The notes under the pieces are model-generated. The model was not told the DNA's origin. It did no database searches and saw nothing but the letters and a program-made list of their open reading frames with translations. 64,000 nt of DNA from Branchiostoma floridae (Eukaryota; Chordata; Leptocardii; Amphioxiformes; Branchiostomatidae), in contig NC_049995.1 in the NCBI RefSeq assembly GCF_000003815.2, forward strand, positions 575,920-639,919, read 5' to 3'. Each line of letters begins with the position of its first letter. The stretch's first letter is position 1. The translations under genes were made by a program, and so were the position numbers. Positions 1 through 12,560 of the stretch are shown here, in pieces.

Positions 1-126
1 AAAATGCATAAATGTTTTGACGTTTGTTTTTAACCACCACTTGAAAATGTCCTAGACTTGGACAGCTGCGGACTAGACTTAAGCAACAAGATTTCCTATG
101 ATTAGGACAACTGCGGACTAGACTTA

Positions 127-226
127 NNNNNNNNNNNNNNNNNNNNNNNNNNNNNNNNNNNNNNNNNNNNNNNNNNNNNNNNNNNNNNNNNNNNNNNNNN
201 NNNNNNNNNNNNNNNNNNNNNNNNNN
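127..226. other. Assembly gap (100 N)
   Basis: The run of exactly 100 N suggests a gap of unknown true size. A 20-base motif, gacaRctgcggactagact, occurs just before it at 61-81 and again at 107-126, so a local tandem repeat may have caused the gap. Confidence 0.99.
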
Positions 227-959
227 GTAATGAGTATGCAATTCAGCCGCCAGATGCCATGTATATCCGAAGTGATCTGTTCTATCTGAGTGTGTAGGTG
301 GCCAATGTTCCGGCGTGTCGCCACAGTTTGCCTAACTGCTTTGCTGTGTTAGTCACATGTCACAAGAATTAGCAGTCACTCACTGTCTTTAAATGCAAAA
401 TCACTCAGGAAAAATCACCTAACTTATCAAAATGACTACCAAAACTACTCTTCCCCAAATAAAGCCTCTTTTCTCTATCTTTCCCCTAGCCGGTTATATT
501 CCTCTCTATTTGTTCCATTTCTACGATTTTCCAGCGATCCGGAGTCTGGTAGAGACTACACAAACGGTGCCCTGTATGGTGAGCGCTAAGTATGGCACGG
601 ACAATGTATCATTCGATACTTTAACAGATCAAACACAAGACATTACTCTTTTACGTTGTACTATGTTCGATAGACCAGGGTATGGAGTATTACTGGTATA
701 TATAGAACAGTTTTACGTTTAATGATTTTTTACGAACTACAATATGTTTTTACCCGCGATGCTATATAATATGCCATGTTTTGGATCCCGCATAGCTCTC
801 GCGTTCTGACATTCAAGTGATCCTACCCGTGGTCGAAGGGAAACCCCCGGGACTGTTGCATCTAGCGAAGGGTATTCCCTACTTAGGCCCCAGCAAGTGA
901 ATTTTATGGATAACATTCCATGCAGAGTATCGCGAAAAAAAAAGAAGAAAAAAAAAAAT

Positions 960-1130
960 AGACAAAACAGCTTCCACAGCATTTCACCAATCTTCGTAAA
1001 AACTTTGGAGAAGGTACAGCAGATATTGACTGACAAAGTCACGGAAGGAATTTTTCTTCAGATTAAAAATGTTTAAATGGCACTGTAAAATTTACGCCTG
1101 GGGTCCAAACGGACCCCACTCGGGTGTTTG
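960..1130 (-). repeat. Truncated copy of the GGGGTCC-hairpin TTAA element
   Basis: This segment matches the reverse complement of about 30130-30290 in the piggyBac-like element at 30120-31098. Shared marks are the block around gtcacggaaggaattttt, the palindrome tggggtccaaacggacccca and the end motif actcgggtgtttga. The copy stops at that motif and lacks the TTAA that ends the full copy, so it is a degraded fragment in the opposite orientation. Confidence 0.65.
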
Positions 1131-3755
1131 AAACGATAGAACGTGGCATCACAACTAACTAGGCATTCATTCCTGTATTAAAGAAGTGAATTAGTGTAGT
1201 AAAAATGATACTAGTGTGGTACACTGTTATCACTTGCCAAGCTGGCAACTACATTCATGGCTTCAAATTGGTGGCACTTTAACAACTATCCAACAATTTT
1301 CACTTCTGCAACTACAGTCATTGCTACCTCCCTTGTGTCATTTCTACAAGTATGATTATTAGGCTACAACACAACATGTTTGCATATTTTGGTATATCTG
1401 ACCATGCCTGAAGAGGAACAAGTCAAATGCATGCCAATATTTGAAAATTTCAAACAGAAAACAAGGAAAGTGTATTTTTCTGTTGTTTCATTTTATCTTC
1501 ATTCTTTCACACATTCTTAATTTCCTTTGAAGTTCCTTTGGCATTCTACGATATTAGTTTCCATTATCTGATTTTTTTTCAATGTAAGGTTTATACGTGC
1601 TCATTTTATAGCTGGTTTCTACGATGTACGGTATGGTCGAAAAATCCTTCGCACATGGATAAAAATTCACACGCGCGTAGATGTCATCCATATAGTTTAA
1701 TCAAATAAACCTTGCTTATTCCCCTGTCATATTGAGCGAAAATCGATCGGACGATGAGTCTGCGGCAATCGCCCGAGCCTCGCTTATAACGATAACTTTA
1801 TTGCACAACAATTGTACAAGGTACAATGTATGGCTTATATGTGACAGGGACGGTTTTCAGGTGAAAAATACGCGCAACCCTCTGTCGATCTTAAATATGG
1901 ATGATCATCCTGCTATATGCCCGAAGGTCGAGGGTATTGTGACAGGGGTATAACGTCGCTTAAACGATACTCTTAGAAACGTCTGTATGATTGTAAAACA
2001 GACAATCTGCACTTGGGCATTTGTTTGAAATAATCGTAATCTTTAATGTTTTAAAGATCAGGCTAACCTGGCGAGGCTTTCTAAACATGAGTTCCGCAAT
2101 CGAGAGTGTTCAAACTGGGTCGCCAAATAACAAGGGGTCTGTGAGTTCATATGATTGCGAATTTACTAGTATTCTACAAGCCTCTGTTTACCAGCAAGTT
2201 GGCACACACACAAATATTATAACATTTCAAATAACTCCGTGTAATCAGCTATCTCGATTGAACCATTTGGGAATATTTTAAAAGCCCGCAAACTCTTGGC
2301 GGGTAGGGATATTACACATAATAAAACACATTGGAATAAAACAAAAGAAAGGAAAAGATTTTTTTGAATTATAAGTACATAGAAAAAAAGAAGACAACAC
2401 AGGAAGGTAAAAGACAACTAGAAATAAAAAGAGAGGAGAAGAACAAAGAAGGAAGATGATTGAATTTCCCTTACCTGCTGTTTCCAACTTGTCTTCCAGC
2501 ACGACGCCTGTCACAGCGGTGAACAGCGCAGCTACGGCGAAACGTTTGACGTGTGTGCGGCAAAGACATGAGGAGGGCGGAGTAGAAAGGGGGCGTACTT
2601 CAAAAGGATCTGACCAATACGTACATCTGTTACAAAGGTAAATATGACATCACCATTCACATATCCGTAGGCTTAGATAGCTTTGAATGTGATTGGTCAA
2701 TTTGTAACCAATCGTAGTCTCTTATACCTATAGTGTGTATCAACGAGTAATGACATGCGGGACTAAATCAAGGTAACCTGCCTCCTAAAACGACAAGAAG
2801 ATTGGGTTTATTGATTTATTATTTGTCCTAAAACCCAAATTAAGTTTCAAATTATAAACTATATATTTTTCAGACAGTAAAGTTAAGATACATTTTTTTC
2901 GCGAACCATTTGTTTATTGTTCTTCATTTTGATAGAAGGGATAGTGGGAAAATTAAATGACTTTATAACATGTGAGGACCAAGTAGGCCGCGTTTGTTTT
3001 TACTTATCGTTTTACCCGTATCCAAGAACATGAAACGTACTTTGAGACGTATCTCTAGTATATACTAAACATATCTGCGACTTATTTTTGAGTGCAGTTT
3101 ACCTCGTCGCTCAAGAGTTGTTTGTTGACATTTCCATTGTCCGTCCTCTTACACCTCATTTACCAACTTGTTAAAGATAATTACCGGTGGCTCAAACATG
3201 AATACAATTGAGCTCCACCTAAGTGTAAAAGTATCGTGGGAACCACTTGATGGATTTGTTACATCAATGCCATCTTATATAACAAGCATTTATCGTGCTG
3301 ATGCTTTTTTTTTCGTCTGCATAAAATGAGCTAATAGCATTGAACGTAAATACCCTCTCTTAATTTTTTAAGGAGCAAACAAGAGTAAATCATAAGCGTG
3401 CAGGACAACTCTTGACCTCAGATGAAAACTAAGAGTCGTCCTTCATTGACCTCTGATAACTTCGTGCTTCTGTTACGGACAGACATTAACCCAATTAAAG
3501 ATTTTTCAGTTGAAAAATGATTGAAGACATCTGGGTGTCACCAAGACCTTCCAGACAATTAAACATTTGACACGGTTTTTGGGTGGCAACACTTATCTAT
3601 TGTAACAATACCTATTGGTGAAGCAAATATCTTGTGTGTCGTTACAGTAGCTTTACTGTTATTTTTGTGGAGGTCGTTTGTATACCGGTAAAACAAAATA
3701 ATGGCCTTCGATAACTCTACGTTGCCCTTGCAAATGGTGCCTCTATGGAGCAAGT

Positions 3756-3944
3756 GAAGATGTTATATAAGGCTTTCTTTGATAATCCGTCAGCTGCAAA
3801 ATCGTTAATTAGTTGGACAAATGTCAATTTTTAACCGTGGGAAAACATGGCGTTATGTAAGGCTTCCTTCGGTAATCATTTAACCAAAAAATCGGTAATT
3901 GGATGGACAAATGTCAATTGTAAACCGTGGGAAAACATGACGCA
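3756..3944. repeat. Two-copy tandem duplication, about 93 bp unit
   Basis: The block containing ttggacaaatgtcaattttt and ccgtgggaaaacatg appears twice in direct orientation, with scattered substitutions. Each copy begins near ttatRtaaggctt and ends near aacatgRcg. No coding content is seen. Confidence 0.7.
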
Positions 3945-4887
3945 TACATATTTGCCTTATCGGTTAGATGACCTTTGACGTCATGAGGTCACCTCATGTT
4001 GTGTTTTATGCGTGGACATCTTTGTTCGTATGGTGATGTATGATTACAGGGTTAAGGTCTTCAACATGAAGAGGTGATTAGACGCCTGAAAACTGCGGGT
4101 ATAAGTAATTACCAAGAATTTAAATGCTAAAGATTGGGGTACAGTTAAAAAATATTTGAAAATGAGCTTAAATGTTCCAGCTCGTTGTCTTTTAATAGCA
4201 TATTTTATTTTACTAGCGGAGGTAATGGAACTGCAGCCAACGCAAAGGTAGTACTTGGGAGAATATCTTGCTTAATTAAGTCGAGTCCATCCGGTCTCGA
4301 AGTATCGTAGGACGCAAATTCTCGCCAGCCGAAGAAACAACTTATAGTCTCAAAACGTACCCTCTACATTACAACACGGTTTCTGCCGTGCACAAAAAAA
4401 ATGACTACCGCCTGTATACGTACCACACACGTTTTACTTTACGGACGATATGAATATTGTGACGATGTGATTTTTGCATGTGCCGGATAAATGGTAATTT
4501 CCAAGTGAGAAGCGTCACCTAGCAATCCTTATTAGAACTGCATTTTTTTTTACTATTTTCAGACTTTTTATCCTTGTGGATCAAAAGCGTAACCTGGCGG
4601 TAAATTGTGGAACTGCAACGATTTGTGGTCAAGAATCGTAAATCGGAGGTAACTACATAACGCTAAACAGACATGTGTGGCGTTAGAATCGTACGTACAC
4701 TATGACATTGAACTGCTACCAAATACCAACAGTATATCTTAAATTTTTGTAGGTGATTTCGTCACGCTATACGGTATTACATATACTTCAGTTATATAGC
4801 TGTGGCAAATATGGTTAGTATACAGGTCTATCCTGCTGTAGTCAACTAAAGTTAGTTCAGTACAAGTATGAAGTACCCCATTTTACA

Positions 4888-5762
4888 TAAGGCCATGTTG
4901 ACTTGATTATACGGATGACATCCTCTGGGAAGTCCAAAATTGATGCGAGCGAGCGAATAAAAAAAAAGTTTGGCCAAAAAAAAAAGTTGGCTTCAGTATG
5001 AAATCAATGTGGCCAGGAAGGTTCAACATACGACTACAAACACATGTATGGTATACCAACAGTTAGATGTTGCGACCAGTACATCATACGAGTGCAAAAC
5101 ATTTTTTTTGTCTTGGAAAAAAAAAATAGACCTGAAAAAAAAATCAGACGAACGGGTTTCACCGATTACAAAATGGACACACTATCTCGGCAGGTGTTTG
5201 GGGTTTTACCGGGCCAAGAAGATCTTAAGACAACAAAAGCGAAGTGAGTAGAGGTTATAGTCACTTGTACCAAGTTTCTACAGTCAAAGGTACAGACAGT
5301 TAGCCTTTATTACATGAAGATGGGATTTTAAAATGCCAGTGGTAGTCCAATAATCCACCAAAGAGATTCCTTTGTAGCAAAATTGACCAATTACCATTGC
5401 ATTGCCAGTTCTCAAGTCTCAACAGACAATCAGGTCCAGATTCAGGTCCACCTGGAAATGATCCTCTGGACCTGAACGGGACCTATCCTGAATTTACTGG
5501 TACAAACCCCTACAAAGAATACTTTTTTTTTCTTTCTGTCCTTTCACATCTTATTCTTTGACTTTAGATTTATTTTGGCATTCTATGGCATCAGTTATCT
5601 GTTTTCTGATTCCTTTTTTTCAATCTACGGAATATTTGTGCTCATTTTACAGCTGCTTTGCACAATTTACTGTGTGGTCCAAACTTTTTTTTTTTTGGAA
5701 ATGGCCAAAAATTGGTGCGAGCGCGGATGTCATCCATATAATCAAATCAACATGGCCTAATG
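4888..5762. mobile_element. MITE-like element with about 36-bp terminal inverted repeats
   Basis: The left end, aaggccatgttgacttgatt followed by atacggatgacatcc, is the inverse of the right end, ggatgtcatccatataatca followed by aatcaacatggcc. Two mismatches remain over about 35 bases. The interior has no transposase-like frame. Related material lies at 58236-58890, and single ends occur near 1690-1715, 15945-16000 and 18225-18262, so it is a dispersed family. No clear target duplication is visible. Confidence 0.7.
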
Positions 5763-7895
5763 TATGACTTAGATGTTGTCAAAAAAATGCGCCAATTGAT
5801 ACTTCTTCGCGACGAAATCAGTTTTCCCAGGGTAAAGAGATAAAAGTTTGACGATGCCTGTCTTAAAAACATGCTTCAGGAAGACTAGAGTTTTTCCTTT
5901 GAAAGAAACTAATATCAACAATTGCAACCGCTTGCAAAGATAGTTGTCTCAGTTCTAGTTTTAAGCCATGGCGCCAGTAATAGCGGGAATCATCTGTCAA
6001 TCATATTAAAGCAATTTGCTGATTAATTCCTTCTCATATTGCCGACGTAAATTGAGATATAAACTTAACTTCTGGCAACGCTTCTCCCCCCCCCCCCTTC
6101 TTACCTGGAGGTCAAGGAACTAGGTAGGTAGGTTATAAAAAAATTCCAAAGGAGCCTGGTAATGCAACAAAATGATAACAATATGAAATAAAATAAAAAT
6201 GAGCTATCCATTAACCAGAAAAATTAAATGAATTTGCAAAGGCATATTATAGAATATCACACATTGGGGTAATGATTAGGCCGCTATTTCAGAAAAAAAT
6301 ATTTTTTCCTATTCAGGGATGGTCAGATAGACCAAAATGGGCAAACGTGTTGTCAACAATATCGCCATGACAAAAGACAATAATCATGCTTTGTTCTTCT
6401 TCCAGATCTTAATAGAGAAACCTGACTCATGATGAAAGACGTAACGAATGAATTCTAACTATCGCTACACGCTTCCCGGTGACGTGAAATACGTCCTTTC
6501 GTTTTTCGTCCTCCTTTTTAAATGGAAATTGGCAAATATTTTGTATGAATATCTTAAGAAAATTGACTCTTTCAAACACAAGAATAGTTTAGAGATTGTT
6601 AGAAATGTTCCTTGGCAAGTTGAATTCAGGCTTTGTGACAGTTTGTAGCGACAAGGGTGAAATGGCAACTCGGGAACTTAATCCCTCAGCTTTGAATCAT
6701 GTGTCTTTTTGTTAATTTAGACATTTAAGTAAAACAACGAAGTGGCGAAATTTCAACGGTCGCTTTTTGTCTGCCTTTATAAAGTCAGCATAGCGCCTGA
6801 GAGTCAAGTATACTATTAATACATCGGTCTTACTAAGAAAAGCAGTTGTTGTTTCAGCGAGCACGTCGAGACATGGCCATCCGTTACCACTCCTGATATT
6901 GTAAACTACTCAGTGTCCTCGCCGAACAATATGTAATATATGGTCAAATGAAAGCTTAAAAGAGTCTGGAAGCTCACAACGATTTTCCGTCAGGATGTGT
7001 CCACAATGCCCTATCTTAGAGGAGATACAGCATTCATTACCAGGCGGGTAAGTGAATAACTGATACCTATAGAATGGGGTGAGTTTTATACGTCTGGTCA
7101 CGGTATGACCATAATTATAACATATCACTCAGTTGTCCTCATCGCATGCCATACAAGCTGTGAGACTGGTAAAAATGACCAGATAAAATAACTAATTTCC
7201 AATAGCTATTTGCGGTAAATGTTTTATCTTATGGGGCCAATAATGTGCCTTTGTCTGTGTCATACTTAATAACTTTCAACTCTATTTCAGGTTGTCCATT
7301 CACAAAGTATCAGCAAAACAATAACAAAACCTTTGATACTGGCCCAGAAGGATGGGAATATCAGGAAGGACAGCTGGTTCAGGAGAAAGATTTGTTCATA
7401 TAGCAGCTGTTCTGTTCAGAGCTCAGGCAGCTATTCTTTTCCGAGAGGAGAGAACAGTCGCACAAGATAAGCGTACTGGTTTTGCCCGCTGCACTGGCGA
7501 AAAAAATGGAATACTTACCTGCTGAAAACATCGACTCCACATCGGCCGAAAGCAAAAAAAAAAAAATGAATAAATAAAAATAAAAATTGGACACTACATT
7601 AGATATGGGTAGCATGTCTGGCAAATCTGCATCACTTCAAAAAAAGGTTCGTATTTCAACACTCTCTAAGCAGGAGACTGAAGAGTCCTTTGCTTATTTT
7701 GAACGAAAGTATCAAACTTTATTTTGAAAACGACAAATTTGCTCCTTCATGAATACTTGACGTAAACACGGAAATTAATATTTCCCCTGCGGGCGTGAAG
7801 TAACCTAATGCAGAAACGCACTGATCATCAGTAAGTAGTAAAGGCACTCGTCGGTCTCGCAGGACCATGAGTAGTACTAATTCTACACAATGCAC

Positions 7896-10178
7896 TTATT
7901 GTTTGTTTTTACGTTTTGAGCGTCTCTGTTCTGATGCAAGTCTCTGCTTTGCTTCCCCCCGTTTCAGTCCCTCCTTGACTTCCTGTCTCCAAAGAGTTCT
8001 ATTTGCTGCAAGTGACTCCCATGTGTTGATGCTCATGTCAAGGGCCTTTAAGTCCCGTTTGATAACATCCTTAAAACGTAGGTGGGGACGGCCACGTGTT
8101 CTTGTCCCAGTAGCCAGTTCACTGTACAATAAATCCTTTGGAATCCTCCCATCTGGCATGCGGCACACATGCCCAATCCAGCGAAGTCTTCGCTGCGCCA
8201 GCAGTGTGTACATACTAGGAATATTAGCACGTGTGAGTACATCTACATTGGTGACATAATCACTCCACTTGATATGAAGGATTCTACGCAAGCAACGCAT
8301 GTGAAATGTGTTGAGTTTCCTTTCCTGACTTGTGTATAGGGACCATGTTTCGCTGCCATAAAGCAGAACACTGAGAACACACGCCCTATAAACAGCAAAC
8401 TTTGTGTGAATTGTGAGTTTCTGATTTCCCCAGACTCTCTTTTGTAGTCTGGCAAAAGTAGTTGCTGCTCGTCCTATTTTACAATTCATTTCAGCGTCCA
8501 GGGAGAGGTTGTCTGTCACAGTGGATCCTAGGTAAGTAAACTTGGGAACCACTTCTAACGCATGATTGTTGATGGTGACTGCTGGGGGGTGATCCACTCC
8601 CTGGCACATCACTTGTGTTTTCTTTATACTTATGGTCAAGCTGAAGTCCTGACAAGCAGCAGAGAATTTGTCCAACAGTGTTTGTAGTTTGTTCACAGAG
8701 TGAGCTGCCAGTGCAGCATCATCTGCAAATAGAAGATCTCTAATAAGTACTTCACGGATTTTGGTTTTGGCTTTAAGTCTGGCCAAGTTGAAAAGTTTCC
8801 CATCTGATCTGGTATGGAGGTAAACTCCTTCGGCTGAAGAGCCGAAAGCATGTTTCAGCATGACTGCAAAGAAAATGCCGAACAAGGTAGGGGCCAATAC
8901 GCAACCCTGCTTTACCCCGCTGCGGATGTCAAAAGCTTCAGAGGACGATCCATCAAACTGGACGACTCCTTTCATACCTGTGTGAAAGGACTGGATCATT
9001 CTGAGAAGTTTTGGAGGGCATCCGATCTTGGCAAGTATTTTGAATAGGCCATCTCTGCTGACAAGATCAAAAGCTTTTGTTAGATCTATGAACGCAATAT
9101 AAAGGGGTTGTCTCTGTTCTCTGCATTTTTCTTGTAACTGTCGGAGGGAGAATATCATGTCAATGGTGGAACGCTCCGACCTGAAGCCGCATTGAGACTC
9201 CGGATACACTCTGTCAGCAAGTCGCTGCAGCCGACCTAGGACCACCCGTGCAAAGATTTTCCCCACAATGCTGAGTAAGGAAATTCCGCGATAATTATTA
9301 CAATCGCTTCTATCTCCTTTATTTTTGTATAATGTGACAATGTTTGAGTCTTTCATGTCCTGTGGTATCTCTCCCTCCTCCCAGCATTGACACAGTATAT
9401 CATGCAGTTCAGGCAGCAGTACACCTTTAGCATTCTTGATGACCTCAGGAGGTATTCCATCCATACCAGGTGCTTTACCTGAGCGCAGGCTGTCGACAGC
9501 TTTACTCATCTCCTCCAATGTTGGTACTGCATCCAGTTCCCACAAAACAGACAGAGTCTCGATGCTGTCCAGTGCTGTCTCATTTATGGTATTTTCCCTT
9601 GCATACAGCTCTGAGTAATGTTCTAGCCACCTTTCCATCTGCTTCCCTCTGTCGGTAATTGTTTCACCAGACAGAGACTTTAGAGGTGCGGAGCCATTTT
9701 GTGTCGGTCCAATGGCTTTCTTAATCCCCTCGTACATACCACGGATGTTGCCTGTTTCGGCTGATGACTGAATGCTTTTGCAGAGATCAAGCCAGAATTT
9801 GTTTGCGCACTGTCGAGCCATGCGCTGGACTTTGCTCCTGGCAGTCCTCAGGACTTGCAAGGTTAGCTGACTGGGTGAGCGTTTATGCTCCAGAAGTGCA
9901 GTACGCTTTTCTTCAATGACCACATTTAGTTCACTTGCATACTCCTCAAACCAATCTTGGGTCTTTCCCTGCTTTCTTCCAAAGACACCTAATGCTGTAC
10001 GGTGGAGTGTGTCTCTGAGGTAACTCCACCTCTGCTCAGCGTTTTCGCTCGCAGGTTTCTTGAGGAGAGCGGCTTCTAGAGCCTCTGTAAATTCCTCTAC
10101 TTTCTCTGGAATCTGGGTTTTCCTGGCATCTATACGGATTTTACCCGGGGTTTGGAGCGATGGATCTTTTTTGGCGTA
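7896..10178 (-). CDS. LINE reverse transcriptase domain (3' part of polyprotein)
   Basis: About 760 codons run from the N gap to a stop at 7896. Reverse transcriptase blocks appear in order: LYKNKGDRSDCNNYRGISLL, AFIDLTKAFDLVSRDGL, SGVKQGCVLAPTLF and the active-site FADD (about 8718-8729), then FTYLGSTVT. A C-terminal region with YGSETW and RRLRWIGHVCRMPDGR follows, which is common in several animal LINE clades. All catalytic aspartates are present and no frameshift is visible, so this copy could be functional or recently inactive. The N-terminal join to the endonuclease is lost in the gap. Confidence 0.9.
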   Translation of the reverse strand, partial: YAKKDPSLQTPGKIRIDARKTQIPEKVEEFTEALEAALLKKPASENAEQRWSYLRDTLHRTALGVFGRKQGKTQDWFEEYASELNVVIEEKRTALLEHKRSPSQLTLQVLRTARSKVQRMARQCANKFWLDLCKSIQSSAETGNIRGMYEGIKKAIGPTQNGSAPLKSLSGETITDRGKQMERWLEHYSELYARENTINETALDSIETLSVLWELDAVPTLEEMSKAVDSLRSGKAPGMDGIPPEVIKNAKGVLLPELHDILCQCWEEGEIPQDMKDSNIVTLYKNKGDRSDCNNYRGISLLSIVGKIFARVVLGRLQRLADRVYPESQCGFRSERSTIDMIFSLRQLQEKCREQRQPLYIAFIDLTKAFDLVSRDGLFKILAKIGCPPKLLRMIQSFHTGMKGVVQFDGSSSEAFDIRSGVKQGCVLAPTLFGIFFAVMLKHAFGSSAEGVYLHTRSDGKLFNLARLKAKTKIREVLIRDLLFADDAALAAHSVNKLQTLLDKFSAACQDFSLTISIKKTQVMCQGVDHPPAVTINNHALEVVPKFTYLGSTVTDNLSLDAEMNCKIGRAATTFARLQKRVWGNQKLTIHTKFAVYRACVLSVLLYGSETWSLYTSQERKLNTFHMRCLRRILHIKWSDYVTNVDVLTRANIPSMYTLLAQRRLRWIGHVCRMPDGRIPKDLLYSELATGTRTRGRPHLRFKDVIKRDLKALDMSINTWESLAANRTLWRQEVKEGLKRGEAKQRLASEQRRSKRKNKQ

Positions 10179-10278
10179 NNNNNNNNNNNNNNNNNNNNNN
10201 NNNNNNNNNNNNNNNNNNNNNNNNNNNNNNNNNNNNNNNNNNNNNNNNNNNNNNNNNNNNNNNNNNNNNNNNNNNNNN
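10179..10278. other. Assembly gap (100 N) inside the LINE
   Basis: Exactly 100 N between the endonuclease and reverse transcriptase frames. The true length is unknown. Confidence 0.99.
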
Positions 10279-11115
10279 ATAGGAGCGGGTGAGTAAAACA
10301 TCGCTTAAGTGACAGCGTCTCACAATAACCAGGTCTAGTTGGTGCCAATGTTTGGAGCGCGGGTGGCGCCAGGATACCTTGTGCTGTGGTTTTGTGTTGA
10401 AGAAGGAGTTTGTAATGCACAGATCATTGATAGTGCAGAACTCGAGCAGACGTTGCCCATTGTCGTTTATGTTGCCAACACCAAATTTTCCGAGGCAATT
10501 CGGCCAGGAGTCATAATCAGCACCCACGCGGGCATTGAAGTCGCCCAGTAATAGGAGCTTTTCCTGCTTGGGTATACCTTGGATGGTAGTCTGGAGTTGG
10601 CAGTAGAACTCATCCTTAGTTTCTTCTTGTGAACACAGTGTTGGAGCATACACACTCACAAGGTTCAAGGGCCCATTTTCTGTGAGAAGCCGGAGTGTGA
10701 GAATTCGCTCTGTACCCTTCTCTCTCGGTTCAATTGAGTCTAATAGAGAGTTCTTTATGGCAAAACCTACACCATGCTGTCTGGTTTCCTGTGAAGCTTT
10801 CCCCTGCCAGATGAATGTGTAGTCACTTTCTCGCAAGGTCCCTGAGTCTGCCAGACGGGTTTCTTGTAGAGTGGCAATGTCTACATTAAGTCTCAGGAGT
10901 TCATTGTTAATCACAGCTGTTTTTCTAGCGTCACTTATTTCCTGGAGATCATCAGACAGTCCTGGAGTCATTGTTTGCACATTCCAACAACCAATTCTGA
11001 GAGTTTGTTTCTTTCCTTTGGTCTTGGGTACAATGGGTACAGTTCGTCTTTCAGGCTCTTGAAGCCCTAAGCCCAGCGCACCCTTCAAGGCAGACGGACT
11101 GTGGCGGGGCAACAC
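10279..11115 (-). CDS. LINE endonuclease domain (5' part of polyprotein)
   Basis: About 279 codons are readable before the frame enters the N gap. The exonuclease-endonuclease-phosphatase fold is recognisable by its ordered motifs. These are LRIGCWNVQTM near the N-terminus, TLQETRLADSG with the catalytic Glu, LLLLGDFNARVG with the Asp-Asn pair, and a terminal HWHQLDLVIVRR block. In the LINE family this domain nicks target DNA to prime reverse transcription. The chosen start is the first Met of the open frame at 11115. No separate ORF1 with a zinc knuckle is seen upstream within the sequence. Confidence 0.85.
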
Positions 11116-11259
11116 CCTACTGGCTGGGGGCTGCCCAGCTTAAGGCGGGCGGTAGCTGCCCAATGAGACGCGATGATCTCTCCCACCGACGGAAGCAGCC
11201 CCTGGCACCCTACTCTACGCCAATCGAGTAGAAGGTTTATAACCGGTATCTGCTACTTC

Positions 11260-12250
11260 CCGTGTTGTAATGCCGCTACAGTACGTATGGCATGGAGTGG
11301 CCTCTCCAGGATACATTGTACATAGTCAATTTCAATATTACATACATACACATACAATAAGTACAAGGACGTAGAGGGTAGTACTAGCCTGGGAAAAGAA
11401 GAGATGTTTGGGGGACAGGCTGTTTCCCACGCAGCAAGTCCCCCCTCTCCACTCCACTGGTGTGGTCCAACGGAACGGCAAGCCGATACAGTTGGGCACC
11501 AGTGGAGTCGCAGGACTGTGGCGGGCGGGGTCGTCCTCACCCCGTACAGTGCTAGACTGTCCACTGCCCACGCACACACCCATGGTAAGGGAAACCCACC
11601 CAGCAGGATAAACTGAGGGCATTGGTGGGGACAGGGTCCACCGCTCCTCAGTCCCACTGGAGGTAAAGGTAATTTTTGTGTGCGGGCTGACATGGCCTCC
11701 CTTTGTGAATAGAGCCACACACACCCTAAAGGGAACCCCCTCTATTCGGCCCCTAAAGGGAAACCCCACTCTTTTCAGGACGTGCAGTCCTTTTTTCAGG
11801 ACATGCAATGTCCCTGCCAGAGGGGCAAAGGTAATTTGCTGTGTGTGGGCCAAACTGCTGAATGGCCTCCCTTTGGTACATATTTTAGCATGTTTTGATA
11901 GCCCGGTGTTCCAATAGGAGGGATCAACAGGCAGTACAACATGCGCATTTCTCTGGCACATAGCACAAGCCCAGCTTCAACAGTGAGTGAAGTCAGGCAT
12001 ACAAATCAGCATGTGCATCAGCAAGTATCTTACCAAGAGATAATTCGGACATGGACTTACTAATACCGAGGACCACGGAAAGTCGTTTTCTGCTGCTCTC
12101 CGGTAAGTCAAGTCAGACCCCTATGGCTACGATAATGGTATTCACATAGCCCTTTAGAGACCGTGAGTTCCATGGTATCCACGCTGTCTAGAACATTGGA
12201 AGGTCACAAGAACTCACAGTTTCCTCTCACCACCTTTTATTCTTTTTTGC
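11260..12250. other. GC-rich repeat-like stretch, no gene seen
   Basis: Open frames on both strands between 11253 and 11961 overlap each other and show no domain. Two diverged direct copies are visible, at about 11668-11720 and 11829-11880, sharing ggtaattt and catggcctccctttg-like blocks. The base composition resembles LINE leader or another repeat rather than exons. Confidence 0.4.
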
Positions 12251-12254
12251 AACC

Positions 12255-12560
12255 GGTGCAATGCCCGAGTGGGTAAAGTTTTCGCCTTGCATACGGTAGG
12301 TCGTGATTCCGATCCCCGGCCAAGTCATGCCAAAGACTTTGCAAATGGTACATGCTGCTTTCTCTGCTTAGCACTCAGCATTTGGGAAAGAATATGGAAG
12401 ATGAACACACGCCACTATCAGTGGACTAGCCCCCTGCTGTATTGATTGCACAAAGTTGTGTGGCCCAGGGCTACTGAAACGGAGATGGGCACCGCCCTAT
12501 GCGCCATCAGGGGCGGGGAGGACGTTTGACTCTGGCCTTTTACGCTCAACTAACACCAGT
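12255..12560 (+). repeat. tRNA-derived SINE-like element
   Basis: The 5' part resembles RNA polymerase III promoter boxes: an A-box-like atgcccgagtggg at about 12260 and a B-box-like gtgattccgatcccc about 45 bases later. A non-tRNA body follows (ggtacatgctgctttctctg and onward). A true tRNA is unlikely because no acceptor stem closes around the arms. The 3' boundary is uncertain. Confidence 0.5.

Larger units (their letters stand above)
1..7800. other. Repeat-rich stretch without a supportable gene
   Basis: No open frame here has recognisable domains or splice-compatible neighbours. The longest, at 432-722 on the plus strand (96 codons), matches nothing I know. The stretch holds a direct repeat beside the first N gap (61-81 and 107-126), a fragment of a TTAA-element family (about 960-1130), a two-copy tandem duplication (3756-3944) and a long-inverted-repeat MITE (4888-5762). 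A half element of the same MITE family ends near 1715. Nothing else is resolved. Confidence 0.5.
7800..11250 (-). mobile_element. Non-LTR retrotransposon (LINE), nearly complete
   Basis: Two minus-strand frames read through apurinic-like endonuclease and then reverse transcriptase, as in a LINE polyprotein. A 100-N gap separates them, so their different frames mean nothing: the gap size is nominal. A GC-rich leader lies upstream (about 11116-11250) and a non-coding tail follows the stop (about 7800-7895). No in-frame stop is seen in the sequenced parts, so the copy may be fairly young. The clade (RTE/RTEX-like or CR1/L2-like) is left open. Confidence 0.85.

Noticed and set aside
432-722. 96-codon open frame as a gene
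   Set aside because: No domain, no splice partner and repeat-rich surroundings; this length arises by chance in 64 kb.
7867-8259. 130-codon plus-strand frame
   Set aside because: It is the antisense shadow of the LINE reverse transcriptase.
11253-11961. Long overlapping open frames on both strands
   Set aside because: They overlap in several frames in GC-rich DNA, with Pro- and Gly-rich nonsense and no family resemblance.
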